This document shows, piece by piece, positions 19,034 through 31,576 of a stretch of 64,000 nucleotides of DNA; within the stretch, counting starts at the first letter, position 1, and each line of letters begins with the position of its first letter. Source of the stretch: Actinobacillus porcinus (GTDB lineage: Bacteria; Pseudomonadota; Gammaproteobacteria; Enterobacterales; Pasteurellaceae); contig NZ_CABFKI010000002.1 in assembly GCF_901764995.1 (NCBI RefSeq), forward strand, positions 1-64,000, given 5' to 3'. The position numbers and the translations under genes are program-made. The notes beneath the pieces were generated by a model. It was given only the letters and a program-made list of their open reading frames with translations. It had not been told where the DNA came from and searched no databases.

Positions 19034-20287
19034 ATGAACAAAAAACATCCATCTTTATTGGGCGGTATTATGATTATCGCAGGTGGCACCATTGGTGCCG
19101 GGATGCTGGCTAACCCGATTTCAACCTCAGGCGTCTGGTTTATTGGCTCTATTCTTATCCTAATCTATACTTGGTTTTGTATGATGTCTTCAGGGCTAAT
19201 GCTATTGGAAGCCAATTTGCATTATCCGACAGGTGCGAGTTTTGACACCATCGTAAAAGATTTATTAGGTAAAGGTTGGAACGCCTTAAATGGCTTGTCC
19301 TTGGCATTTGTGCTTTACATCTTAACCTATGCCTACATTACGTCAGGTGGCGGAATTACGGAAGGTTTTATCAATCAATTACTGAGTTCCCCTGAAAGTG
19401 TGGTAGAAATCGGGCGTACTTCAGGTTCCTTGATCTTCGCCATTCTTTTAGCCGCCTTTGTTTGGTTTTCCACCAAAGCCGTGGATCGTTTTAGTACTGT
19501 ATTAATCGCTGGAATGGTGATTTCTTTCGTATTATCCATTAGCGGGCTGGTTTCATCCGTTAAATCGGAGATTTTGTTTGATTCCCTAGCGCAAGAAAAT
19601 ACCGAATATTTACCTTATGCTTTAGCCGCCTTACCCGTTTGCTTGGTTTCCTTTGGCTTTCATCAAAACGTACCGAGCTTGGTAAAATATTACCATCGTG
19701 ATGCGTCCAAAGTAGTGAAATCGGTCTTTATTGGTACAGCCATTGCCCTTGGCATTTATATGTTGTGGCAATTGGCGATTCAAGGAAATTTACCGCGTGC
19801 GGCATTCGGTCCTGTGATTGAAAAAGGGGGCGATATTGCAGCATTACTTAATACCTTAAGTGCTACGCTAGAAACGGATTATATCGCGGTTGCCCTAAAA
19901 TTCTTCGCTTATATGGCCATCGCCAGCTCATTTTTAGGCGTAACGCTGGGGTTATTTGATTACATCGCAGATTTATTTAACTTTGATGACAGCAAATTAG
20001 GACGCACCAAAACGGCGCTTGTGGTCTTTTTGCCACCGCTCATTTTAAGCCTAGAATATCCTTATGGCTTTGTGCTCGCCATTGGCTATGCAGGACTTGC
20101 GGCAACCATTTGGGCGGCAATCGTCCCCGCTTTGCTTGCCAAAGCCTGTCGTCAAAAATTTCCGGAACGTCAATACACCGCTTTCGGTGGCAATGGGATG
20201 GTGTATTTTGTGATTTTATTTGGTGTATTAAACATCCTTGCTCAATTAGCGGCACAATTCGGTTGGTTACCTGAATTTAAAGGTTAA
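19034..20287 (+). CDS. mtr: Mtr, tryptophan-specific permease (HAAAP family)
   Basis: Inner-membrane proton/tryptophan symporter, 417 aa, about eleven helices. It matches E. coli Mtr more closely than TyrP: PSLLGG at the start, GTIGAGM in helix 1, WFCMMSSGLMLLEANL, SFDTIVKDLLGKGWN, FVLYILTYAYI, and ASSFLGVTLGLFDYIADLF. A TrpR-type operator covers the promoter, which supports tryptophan as substrate. The next gene, a methyltransferase, starts one base after the stop. Confidence 0.9.
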   Translation: MNKKHPSLLGGIMIIAGGTIGAGMLANPISTSGVWFIGSILILIYTWFCMMSSGLMLLEANLHYPTGASFDTIVKDLLGKGWNALNGLSLAFVLYILTYAYITSGGGITEGFINQLLSSPESVVEIGRTSGSLIFAILLAAFVWFSTKAVDRFSTVLIAGMVISFVLSISGLVSSVKSEILFDSLAQENTEYLPYALAALPVCLVSFGFHQNVPSLVKYYHRDASKVVKSVFIGTAIALGIYMLWQLAIQGNLPRAAFGPVIEKGGDIAALLNTLSATLETDYIAVALKFFAYMAIASSFLGVTLGLFDYIADLFNFDDSKLGRTKTALVVFLPPLILSLEYPYGFVLAIGYAGLAATIWAAIVPALLAKACRQKFPERQYTAFGGNGMVYFVILFGVLNILAQLAAQFGWLPEFKG

Positions 20288-20288
20288 G

Positions 20289-21038
20289 ATGAAAAAATCA
20301 GTTTACGATTCGGAAAACTTTTTTGAACTTTATCAAAAGTTACGCGCGAACCCGATTAGCCTGAATAACATTGTGGAAAAGCCCACAATGTTATCCTTAT
20401 TGCCTGATTTAAAAGGAAAAAAACTGTTGGACTTAGGCTGTGGAACGGGCGAACACTTGGCTTTATATCTTGAGCATGGGGCAGATTTTGTGGTGGGGAT
20501 GGATTTGTCGGAAGCGATGTTAACGCAAGCCGCGCAAAATCTTTCCCAAAAACGACCGCGCTTTTCGTTGTATCAGTCGTCAATGGAACAGCTAAATGCA
20601 TTGCCCGAAAATGATTTTGATATCATCACGAGTTCCTTTGCGTTTCATTACGTACAAGATTTTCCCAAGTTGCTCGCGGATATTAAAGCAAAATTAAAAC
20701 CCAATGGAACCTTAGTTTTTTCGCAAGAACATCCTATTGTGACCGCTTACAAGGGCGGTGAACGTTGGGAGAAAAACACGCAAAAAGAACAAGTTGCTTA
20801 TCGGTTGAATTTTTATCGTGACGAAGGAGAGCGAGATAGAACGTGGTTTAAACAACCCTTTAAAACCTATCACCGCACGACCGCTACGATTATCAATCAG
20901 TTAATTGAAGCCGGTTTTCAGATTGAAAAAATGGCAGAACCCATGTTAGCGGAACAACCTGAATGGCATGCTGAATTTAAAGATTTGCAACATCGCCCGG
21001 TGTTATTGTTTATCCGTGCAATCTTATATAAAAATTGA
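20289..21038 (+). CDS. class I SAM-dependent methyltransferase
   Basis: 249 aa. Rossmann-like methyltransferase: motif I LLDLGCGTGEHLALY (about residues 41-55), acidic end of strand 2 VVGMDLSEAML, motif IV region DFDIITSSFAFHYV, and LKPNGTLVFSQEHPI. Substrate not determinable; related proteins are annotated as UbiE/BioC-like. One base separates it from mtr, so it probably shares that TrpR-controlled transcript. Confidence 0.8.
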   Translation: MKKSVYDSENFFELYQKLRANPISLNNIVEKPTMLSLLPDLKGKKLLDLGCGTGEHLALYLEHGADFVVGMDLSEAMLTQAAQNLSQKRPRFSLYQSSMEQLNALPENDFDIITSSFAFHYVQDFPKLLADIKAKLKPNGTLVFSQEHPIVTAYKGGERWEKNTQKEQVAYRLNFYRDEGERDRTWFKQPFKTYHRTTATIINQLIEAGFQIEKMAEPMLAEQPEWHAEFKDLQHRPVLLFIRAILYKN

Positions 21039-21161
21039 TATAGCGCAAAAATTTTAATAATTTTAAAAAATATATAAAAAACTGCTTGCAAGAGAGAATA
21101 AATTTCCGTATTTTAAAAGCACGCAATCGTTTATATAAATAAATGACATTAAGGAAATACC

Positions 21162-21209
21162 ATGATTTTTAACCGCACTTTTAACCATCATCACCATTTC
21201 CCTGAATAA
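21162..21209 (+). CDS. hisL: his operon leader peptide HisL
   Basis: 15-residue ORF (MIFNRTFNHHHHFPE) with four consecutive His codons, preceded by AAGGAAA. Ribosome stalling at the His codons would control the attenuator that follows. Codons 4-7 (NRTF) are encoded by an intact uptake signal, AACCGCACTTTT. Not expected to have a function as a protein. Confidence 0.9.
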   Translation: MIFNRTFNHHHHFPE

Positions 21210-21231
21210 TCTTTCGGGCGCGTGGTGCTGT

Positions 21232-21308
21232 TCGGAAGATAACTTCCGAGAAAGTGCAGGTAATCAAACATCAATCTCTCGGAAGACCACTTTCGAGAGA
21301 TTTTTTTA
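21232..21308 (+). promoter_or_regulatory. his operon attenuator
   Basis: Mutually exclusive hairpins: CGGAAG/CTTCCG at 21233-21248; antiterminator CTTCCGAG (21243-21250) with CTCGGAAG (21278-21285); terminator ATCTCTCG (21274-21281) with CGAGAGAT (21294-21301) followed by seven more T residues. Stalling in hisL would free the antiterminator. This is the classic enterobacterial his logic with a different sequence. Confidence 0.88.
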
Positions 21309-21342
21309 TATTGAGAATTCAAAAAATTAGAAGGAAAACATT

Positions 21343-22242
21343 ATGACAGATACAAACCGTTTACGCATCGCACTCCAAAAAAAAGGCCGCCTAAGCAAAG
21401 ACTGTGCCGAGCTACTCAAACAATGTGGGGTAAAAATCAACTGGAATGAGCAACGTTTAATCGCCTATTCTGAAAACTTACCCATCGAAATTTTACGTGT
21501 GCGTGATGACGACATTCCGGGTTTGATTTTTGACGGTGTGGTCGATCTCGGCATCATTGGCGAAAACGTGTTGGAGGAAGAAGAACTCGGGCGTTTAGCC
21601 ACCGGCGAAAGCGTGGAATACAAAAAACTTCGCACCCTTGATTTCGGCGGCTGCCGCTTATCCCTTGCCATTGATCGCGACCGTACTTACAACGGCGTAC
21701 AAGACTTCAACAACGCCCGTATTGCAACAAGCTACCCGAATTTACTCAAACGCTATATGGCGGAACAAGGCGTGCCATTTAAAAGCACCTTATTAAACGG
21801 ATCGGTAGAAGTTGCGCCTTCCGCAGGGCTTGCCGATGCTATCTGCGATTTGGTTTCATCAGGCGCAACCCTTGAGGCAAACGGCTTAAAAGAAGTGGAA
21901 GTGATCTACAAATCGAAAGCCTGCTTAATTCAACGCCAAGAACCGCTTTCCGCCGAGAAACAAGCCTTAGTGGACAAATTACTTACCCGTATTCAAGGCG
22001 TGCAACAAGCTACCGAAAGTAAATACATTATGCTACACGCACCAAAAGAAAAACTCGAAGAAATCACCGCACTTTTACCGGGCGTTGAAAACCCAACCAT
22101 TTTGCCACTCGCCCACGACAACTCAAAAGTCGCAATGCACGTGGTCAGCCAAGAAAATTTATTCTGGGAAACAATGGAAAAACTCAAAGACATCGGCGCA
22201 AGTTCGATTTTGGTGCTGCCGATTGAGAAGATGATGGAGTAG
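21343..22242 (+). CDS. hisG: ATP phosphoribosyltransferase HisG
   Basis: First enzyme of histidine synthesis, ATP + PRPP to phosphoribosyl-ATP. 299 aa long form with its own C-terminal regulatory ACT-like domain (about residues 225-299), so feedback inhibited by histidine and not needing HisZ. Motifs: [13 protein letters not shown] at the start, [12 protein letters not shown], and the PRPP loop [23 protein letters not shown]. First gene after the attenuator, SD AAGGAAA. Confidence 0.96.
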   Translation: MTDTNRLRIALQKKGRLSKDCAELLKQCGVKINWNEQRLIAYSENLPIEILRVRDDDIPGLIFDGVVDLGIIGENVLEEEELGRLATGESVEYKKLRTLDFGGCRLSLAIDRDRTYNGVQDFNNARIATSYPNLLKRYMAEQGVPFKSTLLNGSVEVAPSAGLADAICDLVSSGATLEANGLKEVEVIYKSKACLIQRQEPLSAEKQALVDKLLTRIQGVQQATESKYIMLHAPKEKLEEITALLPGVENPTILPLAHDNSKVAMHVVSQENLFWETMEKLKDIGASSILVLPIEKMME

Positions 22243-22245
22243 TCT

Positions 22246-22420
22246 GTTACTTTTCTTTGCGTTGCCAAAGAAAAGTAACCAAAAGAAAGGCAACCCTACT
22301 TCGCCTCTGATCTTCGCTTTATTTGAATTTGCTTAACGGAAAAATTTAAAACTCGCTTGCTACGCAAGCTCAAACACTAAATTTTTCCTACAAATTCAAA
22401 ATCGCTCAGGAGGCTCAGAA
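22246..22420. repeat. palindromic repeat element between hisG and hisD
   Basis: Begins with a perfect 14-bp stem, GTTACTTTTCTTTG / CAAAGAAAAGTAAC (22246-22279). A nested structure follows: TTTGAATTTG / CAAATTCAAA, then GGAAAAATTTA / TAAATTTTTCC (22338-22388), enclosing GCTTG-CTAC-GCAAGC. No coding potential. Elements beginning with this GTTACTTTTCTTTG palindrome are scattered in several proteobacterial genomes; its class is not settled. Confidence 0.75.
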
Positions 22421-22429
22421 GGGAAAACA

Positions 22430-22483
22430 GAGCCGCAAAGCGGCTCAATTATACGTAACCTAGTACGGCTTTGCCGTGCTAGG
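22430..22483 (-). repeat. REP unit (B-A orientation), copy 1
   Basis: Hairpin GAGCCGC-AAA-GCGGCTC (22430-22446), linker, then hairpin CCTAGTACGGC-TTT-GCCGTGCTAGG (22459-22483, one mismatch). Same hairpin order and spacing as the right half of the block at 43243-43362. Confidence 0.75.
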
Positions 22484-22501
22484 CAGAAAAGGAACGATAC
22501 T

Positions 22502-24945
<2,444 letters not shown>

Positions 24946-24952
24946 GCAACTC

Positions 24953-25532
24953 CCCCGTACTACGTACGGGGTTAATCTAGTTGCATTGCTCTGCAATGCA
25001 GGATTGGAGATACATCTTGAGTTATACCAAAGCAATATACCATATTATTTTTCGTACAAAATTCGGTGATCCAACAATTTGTGAAGAAAATGAAAAGCAG
25101 CTATATAACTACATTTGGGGCATAATCAAAGAGTTAAAATGTGATTTATACCAAATAAATGGAATGCCTGATCATCTTCATTTATTAGTTGATTTACATC
25201 CGATGATTTCAATCGGTGAATTTGTGCAAAAAATTAAGATCAGTTCACATAACTGGATTGATCAAAATAAGACGTTATTTCCTGATTTTTATGCTTGGTC
25301 GATAGGCTACTGTGCCTTGACATATAGTGAGTTAGAAAAAGAAAAAATCAAGAATTACATCAAAAAACAAAAAGAACACCATAAATCACAAAATTTTATG
25401 GATGAAACTAAATTTCTACTGACATCGGCAGGAATTGAAATTAACGAAAAATATTTCGAAAGAGACATATAATTTATGTAACAAAAGAGTGCAGAGCACT
25501 CTCACTAGATTAACCCCGTATGTAATACGGGG
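24953..25532 (+). mobile_element. RAYT cassette: IS200-like transposase flanked by inverted REPs
   Basis: Left repeat 24953-25000: hairpin CCCCGTAC-TAC-GTACGGGG, linker TTAATCTAGT, hairpin TGCATTGC-TCT-GCAATGCA. Right repeat 25486-25532 is its inverted near-copy: AGAGTGC-AGA-GCACTCT, then CCCCGTAT-GTA-ATACGGGG. Read inward, both have 19-nt outer hairpin, TTAATCTAGT, then a hairpin with loop TCT. The 580-bp unit lies between hisC and hisB and reads in the operon direction. No target duplication is expected for this HUH class and none is obvious. Confidence 0.85.
25017..25472 (+). CDS. REP-associated tyrosine transposase (Y1, IS200/IS605-like)
   Basis: Single-strand DNA transposase of the HUH Y1 class, 151 aa from the TTG at 25017 ([12 protein letters not shown]), which has GGAGA six bases upstream; earlier in-frame starts lie inside the left hairpin. 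The HUH metal motif is in [12 protein letters not shown] (about residues 52-63), and the nucleophilic tyrosine is probably that in [13 protein letters not shown]. The [15 protein letters not shown] and EKYFERDI regions resemble a short RAYT/IS200-like group common in Bacteroidetes, which hints at transfer. All motifs look intact. It is expected to nick and join REP hairpins such as those flanking it. Confidence 0.87.
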   Translation: MSYTKAIYHIIFRTKFGDPTICEENEKQLYNYIWGIIKELKCDLYQINGMPDHLHLLVDLHPMISIGEFVQKIKISSHNWIDQNKTLFPDFYAWSIGYCALTYSELEKEKIKNYIKKQKEHHKSQNFMDETKFLLTSAGIEINEKYFERDI

Positions 25533-25560
25533 AAAAACAACAGCAAAAAAGGAAAAAATT

Positions 25561-26649
25561 ATGCAACCAACCCTTTTCATCGACCGTGACGGCACCTTAA
25601 TTGACGAACCAAAAACCGATTTTCAAATCGACAGTTTAGAAAAACTCAAATTTGAGCCGAATGTGATCCCTGCCTTGCTCAAGCTCAAACACAAATACCG
25701 CTTTGTAATGGTCAGCAATCAGGACGGCTTAGGCACGAGTTCATTTCCACAAGAGACTTTCGACAAACCGCACAATGCAATGATGGAACTATTCCGCTCG
25801 CAAGGTATTGAGTTTGATGACGTGTTAATTTGTCCACACAAACCGGAAGACAACTGCGATTGCCGCAAACCGAAAACCAAGCTGTTACAAAAATATATTG
25901 ACCGTGAACTGTTCGACCCTGCCACCAGTTTTGTCATCGGCGACCGTGCTACAGACGTTCAGTTGGCGGAAAATCTTGGTATTCGTGCCTTACAATATCA
26001 TCCTGAAAAATTAAATTGGGATTTGATTGCGGAAAAATTACTTGGCGAGCCAGTGACTAACATCGGCGACCGCCAACCACGCTATGTAGAAGTGGTGCGT
26101 AAAACCAAAGAGACTGACATCAAAGTGCAAGTGTGGCTAGACGAAACGGGTGTGAACGACATTAAAACGGGCGTGGGCTTTTTTGACCATATGCTCGACC
26201 AAATCGCCACCCACGGCGGTTTCCGTATGAACATCTCGTGCAAAGGCGACCTCTGGATTGACGAACACCACACCGTTGAAGACACCGCCCTTGCCCTTGG
26301 CACTGCCTTAAAACAAGCCATCGGCGACAAACGCGGTATCGCCCGTTTCGGTTTTGTGTTGCCAATGGACGAATGTCAAGCTCAATGCGCAATGGATTTA
26401 TCCGGCAGACCGTTTATTAAATTCAAAGCAGATTTCAAGCGTGAAAAAGTGGGCGATTTCAGCACCGAATTGACAGAGCATTTCTTCCAATCTATCGCCT
26501 TCACGATGCTTGCCACTTTGCATATCAAAGCCAAAGGCGACAATGATCATCACAAAATCGAAAGCCTGTTTAAAGTATTCGGCAGAACCTTACGCCAAGC
26601 TATTCGCATTGAAGGGAATGAGTTGCCGAGTAGTAAAGGCGTATTGTAA
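25561..26649 (+). CDS. hisB: bifunctional histidinol-phosphatase / imidazoleglycerol-phosphate dehydratase HisB
   Basis: 362 aa from the ATG at 25561 ([15 protein letters not shown]). N-terminal HAD phosphatase (about residues 1-165) with DRDGT (nucleophile D8, acid D10) and a zinc loop [14 protein letters not shown]-terminal dehydratase (about 170-362) with manganese ligands in [15 protein letters not shown] and [14 protein letters not shown]. Catalyses steps 6 and 8. It now follows a RAYT cassette, so its expression depends on read-through across four hairpins unless a promoter lies within. Confidence 0.96.
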   Translation: MQPTLFIDRDGTLIDEPKTDFQIDSLEKLKFEPNVIPALLKLKHKYRFVMVSNQDGLGTSSFPQETFDKPHNAMMELFRSQGIEFDDVLICPHKPEDNCDCRKPKTKLLQKYIDRELFDPATSFVIGDRATDVQLAENLGIRALQYHPEKLNWDLIAEKLLGEPVTNIGDRQPRYVEVVRKTKETDIKVQVWLDETGVNDIKTGVGFFDHMLDQIATHGGFRMNISCKGDLWIDEHHTVEDTALALGTALKQAIGDKRGIARFGFVLPMDECQAQCAMDLSGRPFIKFKADFKREKVGDFSTELTEHFFQSIAFTMLATLHIKAKGDNDHHKIESLFKVFGRTLRQAIRIEGNELPSSKGVL

Positions 26650-26751
26650 TGTTGTAAGGGAGAATTATATTCGCCCTAAAGTGCGGTTGGAATTTGCAAA
26701 GTTTTTGGGAAGTTTTAACCATTTTTATTCTATATTCTTAAGGAAAATAAT

Positions 26752-27285
26752 ATGAAAAAATTAGCTTTATCTTTCATTGCTTTAATTATGACAGGTTGTG
26801 CTTCAACTGAATTATCAACTCAAGATGCAACTTATGATTCAGCAACACAATCACGGATTCGTTTGTATGGCCAAAATGGAAGACCTACGATTATGACAGT
26901 AGAAATTAATGGAAAAACAGAAGAGGTAAATGTTGGTGGTGGCGTTGGACAAGCCTTTGCATCATTGGCTGGAGTCAAAGGAAATGAAAGTATCGGCATG
27001 CCAGAAACTGAATTTAGTAAAAATCCAGGTCAATTCTCAACGATTGGTTCAAAGGCATTTTTTAAAGAATTTATTGTACCCGCAAATAGCAAAATTATGG
27101 TACGTAATACAATCCAAACTCCACCACATATTAAGTCTATTTCTACTGATGGTACTCAAACATATGTGATTTATAACTGCTCAGGTAATGAAATTACATT
27201 GAGTACTAAAGCAGGTAAGGATTATGAAGTTTTACCAAGCGCATCAACAGCAGAATGTGGTGTAACAATATCCGAAATTAACTAA
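26752..27285 (+). CDS. putative lipoprotein of unknown function in the his operon
   Basis: 177 aa. Lipoprotein signal with lipobox LIMTGC, lipidated Cys at residue 16. The mature part is a small, beta-rich domain (KSFIVPANSKIMVRNTIQ-like segment, two further cysteines near the C-terminus, YNCSGNE and STAECGV, possibly a disulfide). I do not recognise the family. It lies between hisB and hisH, 11 bp before hisH, with an AT-rich leader of about 100 bp containing an uptake signal. Base composition is more AT-rich than the his genes, which suggests insertion into the operon. No his-related role is implied. Confidence 0.75.
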   Translation: MKKLALSFIALIMTGCASTELSTQDATYDSATQSRIRLYGQNGRPTIMTVEINGKTEEVNVGGGVGQAFASLAGVKGNESIGMPETEFSKNPGQFSTIGSKAFFKEFIVPANSKIMVRNTIQTPPHIKSISTDGTQTYVIYNCSGNEITLSTKAGKDYEVLPSASTAECGVTISEIN

Positions 27286-27296
27286 AAGGTTGAGTA

Positions 27297-27890
27297 ATGC
27301 CAAATATCACTATCATCGACACAGGCTGTGCAAACCTGTCTTCTGTAAAATTTGCATTCGATCGCTTGGGGATTCAAGCGGAAATTAGCCGTGATTTAGC
27401 GAAAATCAAATCGGCGGATAAATTGCTGTTACCGGGCGTGGGCACGGCGATGGCAGCGATGAAAAATCTGCAGGATCGTCAGCTGATTGACACTATTCAA
27501 AACGCTACTCAACCGATGCTTGGCATCTGTTTGGGGATGCAGTTGATGACGGAGTTTTCCACCGAAGGTAATGTGGAAACTTTGCACCTGATGAGTGGCA
27601 AAACGGAGTTAATTCCGAATACAGGCTTGCCGTTGCCGCATATGGGTTGGAACCGTGTGCGTTATGCGGCGGATCATCCGTTGTTTGCCGGCATTGAACA
27701 AGACAGCCACTTCTATTTTGTGCATAGTTATGCGGTGCTACCGAATGAAAACACCATTGCGACCAGCAACTATGGCGTGGATTTTTCAGCGGCGATTGCG
27801 AGCAAAAACTTTTATGGTGTGCAGTTCCACCCTGAGCGTTCGGGTAAAAACGGGGCGCAGTTGTTGAAAAATTTTGTGGAGAATATCTAA
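27297..27890 (+). CDS. hisH: imidazole glycerol phosphate synthase, glutaminase subunit HisH
   Basis: Class I glutamine amidotransferase, 197 aa, producing ammonia for HisF. Catalytic cysteine in [10 protein letters not shown] (about residue 78); His and Glu in VQFHPERSG near the end. Stop overlaps the start of the next gene (yiiM-like) by one base. Confidence 0.96.
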   Translation: MPNITIIDTGCANLSSVKFAFDRLGIQAEISRDLAKIKSADKLLLPGVGTAMAAMKNLQDRQLIDTIQNATQPMLGICLGMQLMTEFSTEGNVETLHLMSGKTELIPNTGLPLPHMGWNRVRYAADHPLFAGIEQDSHFYFVHSYAVLPNENTIATSNYGVDFSAAIASKNFYGVQFHPERSGKNGAQLLKNFVENI

Positions 27891-28546
27891 TGGCGGAAGT
27901 GTTAGCCTTAAAAGTCGGTTTGGTAGAAAACATCACTTTTGCAGACGGTACAACCTTAGAAAGTGCTATTCGCAAGCAACCAGTGGACAAAATCACCGTT
28001 CACGAATTAGGGGCAGAAGGCAATGATGTAGGCTTGAAAGCTCACCACGGCGGTGTGGATAAAGCGTTGTTTTTTATGGCGGAAAAAACCTTTGAAAAAT
28101 TGACCGCACTTATCGGTAAAGATTTCGATTGGAAAAATACAGCGATTTACGGCGAGAATTTTATCGTTTCCGAATTGGATGAAACCAACGTTTGTGTGGG
28201 CGACCGTTATCAAATCGGCGATGTGATTTTAGAAGTCTCGCAACCACGCAAACCTTGTGAGCGGTTGTCGCTTAATTCTGAGTGTGCGGAGACGCAAAAA
28301 ATCGTGCGAGAGCAAGGTTTAACAGGTTGGTATGTGCGTGTGGTTCAAACCGGCGTTTGCAAAAAAGGCGACAAAATCCACCGCTTGCAACGCCCGTATC
28401 CAGATTTAAACATTATGCATCTAAACCAACTTGCCGCACAAAAAACAACAGAGGTAATGCGTGCGGAGTTAGAAAAAGCCTTAGCTTGTGAAGTGCTGGC
28501 AGAGGCGTTTAAGCGGACGTTGAGAACACAATTATCAAGAATTTAA
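27890..28546 (+). CDS. yiiM: MOSC-domain protein, YiiM-like
   Basis: 218 aa MOSC protein, the family that binds molybdenum cofactor and in E. coli (YiiM, YcbX) detoxifies N-hydroxylated base analogues. [26 protein letters not shown], and the conserved cysteine in [10 protein letters not shown] are MOSC features. Its ATG overlaps the hisH stop, an unusual tight coupling of a non-his gene. Downstream a palindromic repeat separates it from hisA. Confidence 0.87.
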   Translation: MAEVLALKVGLVENITFADGTTLESAIRKQPVDKITVHELGAEGNDVGLKAHHGGVDKALFFMAEKTFEKLTALIGKDFDWKNTAIYGENFIVSELDETNVCVGDRYQIGDVILEVSQPRKPCERLSLNSECAETQKIVREQGLTGWYVRVVQTGVCKKGDKIHRLQRPYPDLNIMHLNQLAAQKTTEVMRAELEKALACEVLAEAFKRTLRTQLSRI

Positions 28547-30114
<1,568 letters not shown>

Positions 30115-30118
30115 TAAA

Positions 30119-30733
30119 GTGAATAATTCTATTGTTATTATTTCATCAATTATTATTTTTATTTTAGTATTAATTTTTAGTCCTAAAACTCACCGTACTA
30201 AGAGAATAACAAAATATAGACGAGGAGAGCCTGTTTTTTATTATCAAGAAGATAATAAAAGTTCTTTTCAAAATGAGCGCATAAAACAAATTTTAAATAC
30301 CAATTTTAAATCTAGGCAATTAATGAATAAAGCTGAATATAAAGTTTTCTGTGCATTAGAGAAACTTTTGTTAGAAAAGCATAGAGAACAAAATTATCGG
30401 CTATTTGTTCAGGTAGGATTAGGAGGTCTGATTGATCCACCTAAAAAGTTAGATGATTGTACCAAAGAGGAAAAGGATGCTTTTTGGGCAATCAACCATT
30501 TGCGCGCTGACTTTTTAATTATTGATAGATTTGGTAAGCCGGTTCTTGTTATTGAATATCAAGGCTCTGGTCATAGAGTGGAAAATTCTAGCGATCGAGA
30601 TACTAGAAAACGTTATGCCTGTCAAAAAGTAGGTGTAGATTTAATTGAAGTATTTGAACACTCAAAAGAATTTGAATGTGAGAAAATTTCATTATTGCTT
30701 AATGCTCACTACGCTAAGATAGCAAATAAATAA
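30119..30733 (+). CDS. DUF2726-like membrane-anchored nuclease-fold protein
   Basis: 204 aa from a GTG with AGAAGAGG eight bases upstream. One N-terminal transmembrane helix (about residues 4-22) then a cytoplasmic DUF2726 domain, a PD-(D/E)xK-like fold: RADFLIIDRFGKPVLVIEYQG (about residues 133-153) holds the acidic and E-x-Q residues, and KRYACQKVGVDLIEVFE follows. Function unknown. AT-rich codon use, unlike hisF and hisI, suggests acquisition. It sits between hisF and hisIE with a REP hairpin behind it. Confidence 0.75.
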   Translation: MNNSIVIISSIIIFILVLIFSPKTHRTKRITKYRRGEPVFYYQEDNKSSFQNERIKQILNTNFKSRQLMNKAEYKVFCALEKLLLEKHREQNYRLFVQVGLGGLIDPPKKLDDCTKEEKDAFWAINHLRADFLIIDRFGKPVLVIEYQGSGHRVENSSDRDTRKRYACQKVGVDLIEVFEHSKEFECEKISLLLNAHYAKIANK

Positions 30734-30755
30734 AATTGGCGATTTAATTATTTAT

Positions 30756-30781
30756 AACCTAGTACGGCTTGCCGTGCCAGG
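30756..30781. repeat. REP hairpin (A type), copy 2
   Basis: CCTAGTACGGC-TT-GCCGTGCCAGG, 11-bp stem with two mismatches, preceded by AA. Same as the outer hairpin of the unit at 22459-22483; its partner hairpin is missing. Lies before hisIE. Confidence 0.7.
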
Positions 30782-30800
30782 AAAAAACAAGGATTAAAGA

Positions 30801-31442
30801 ATGATAAACAAAATAGACTGGCAAAAAGTAGACGGTTTACTCCCTGTGATCGTCCAAAACGCTCAAACCTGTGAAGTGTTAATGCTGGGTTATATGAACC
30901 AAGCGGCACTAGACAAAACATTAGCCGAGAAAAAAGTGACGTTTTTCTCACGTACCAAACAACGTTTATGGACGAAAGGGGAAACCTCGGGGCATTTCTT
31001 AAACGTGGTGGATATGAGCTTGGATTGTGATAACGACACCTTGCTGATTTTAGCCGATCCGATTGGCGAAACCTGTCATACGGGGGCAGAAAGTTGTTTT
31101 CATCAGTTTGAAACCCAATCGGAAGGCGATTGGACGTGGTTTAGCAAATTAGAACGTACTCTTGCCGAACGCAAAAACGCCGATCCTGAAAGCTCTTACA
31201 CAGCAAAACTTTATGCCAAAGGCACGAAGAAAATTGCACAAAAAGTGGGCGAGGAAGGGGTTGAAACGGCACTGGCGGCGATGGCAAAAGATCGCGAAGA
31301 ATTAGTTAGCGAAGCGGCAGATTTGGTTTATCACTTAACCGTGTTGCTCCACAACGAAAATCTAGCGTGGCAGGATGTGATTGAAAAACTCAAAGAACGT
31401 CATCAAGGAATTGGCTTACATCCTGAAGGGTCGAATAAATAA
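30801..31442 (+). CDS. hisI: bifunctional phosphoribosyl-AMP cyclohydrolase / -ATP pyrophosphatase HisIE
   Basis: 213 aa. N-terminal cyclohydrolase (about residues 1-115): [21 protein letters not shown], zinc/magnesium cluster [10 protein letters not shown], and [10 protein letters not shown]-terminal pyrophosphohydrolase (about 120-213): [18 protein letters not shown] and [16 protein letters not shown]. Catalyses steps 2 and 3. Last gene of the operon, followed by a uptake-signal terminator. Confidence 0.96.
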   Translation: MINKIDWQKVDGLLPVIVQNAQTCEVLMLGYMNQAALDKTLAEKKVTFFSRTKQRLWTKGETSGHFLNVVDMSLDCDNDTLLILADPIGETCHTGAESCFHQFETQSEGDWTWFSKLERTLAERKNADPESSYTAKLYAKGTKKIAQKVGEEGVETALAAMAKDREELVSEAADLVYHLTVLLHNENLAWQDVIEKLKERHQGIGLHPEGSNK

Positions 31443-31446
31443 GATT

Positions 31447-31490
31447 AAGTGCGGTGAAAAAAATCATAATTTTTACAACCGCACTTTTTT
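31447..31490 (+). terminator. his operon terminator
   Basis: AAGTGCGGT and ACCGCACTT inverted pair with an AT-rich inner stem, followed by TTTTT; immediately after hisIE. Confidence 0.75.
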
Positions 31491-31576
31491 TATGCAATTT
31501 TGTGATCTCGCGCATTGAATGAAATACCGAATTTCATTACAATCAAACGATTTTTTTGAATGAAAGGGCAACAAGT

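Noticed and set aside
24981-25016. Longer start for the RAYT gene (TTG at 24981 or ATG at 24996)
   Set aside because: These codons lie inside or at the left hairpin; the TTG at 25017 has GGAGA at proper spacing and gives the usual N-terminus.
24953-25532. CRISPR-like or riboswitch reading of the hairpin series near hisC-hisB
   Set aside because: No regular spacer-repeat pattern; the hairpins are inverted copies framing a transposase gene.
30756-30781. REP hairpin as a rho-independent terminator before hisIE
   Set aside because: No T-run follows, and it matches the dispersed REP family; termination there would cut off an essential his gene.
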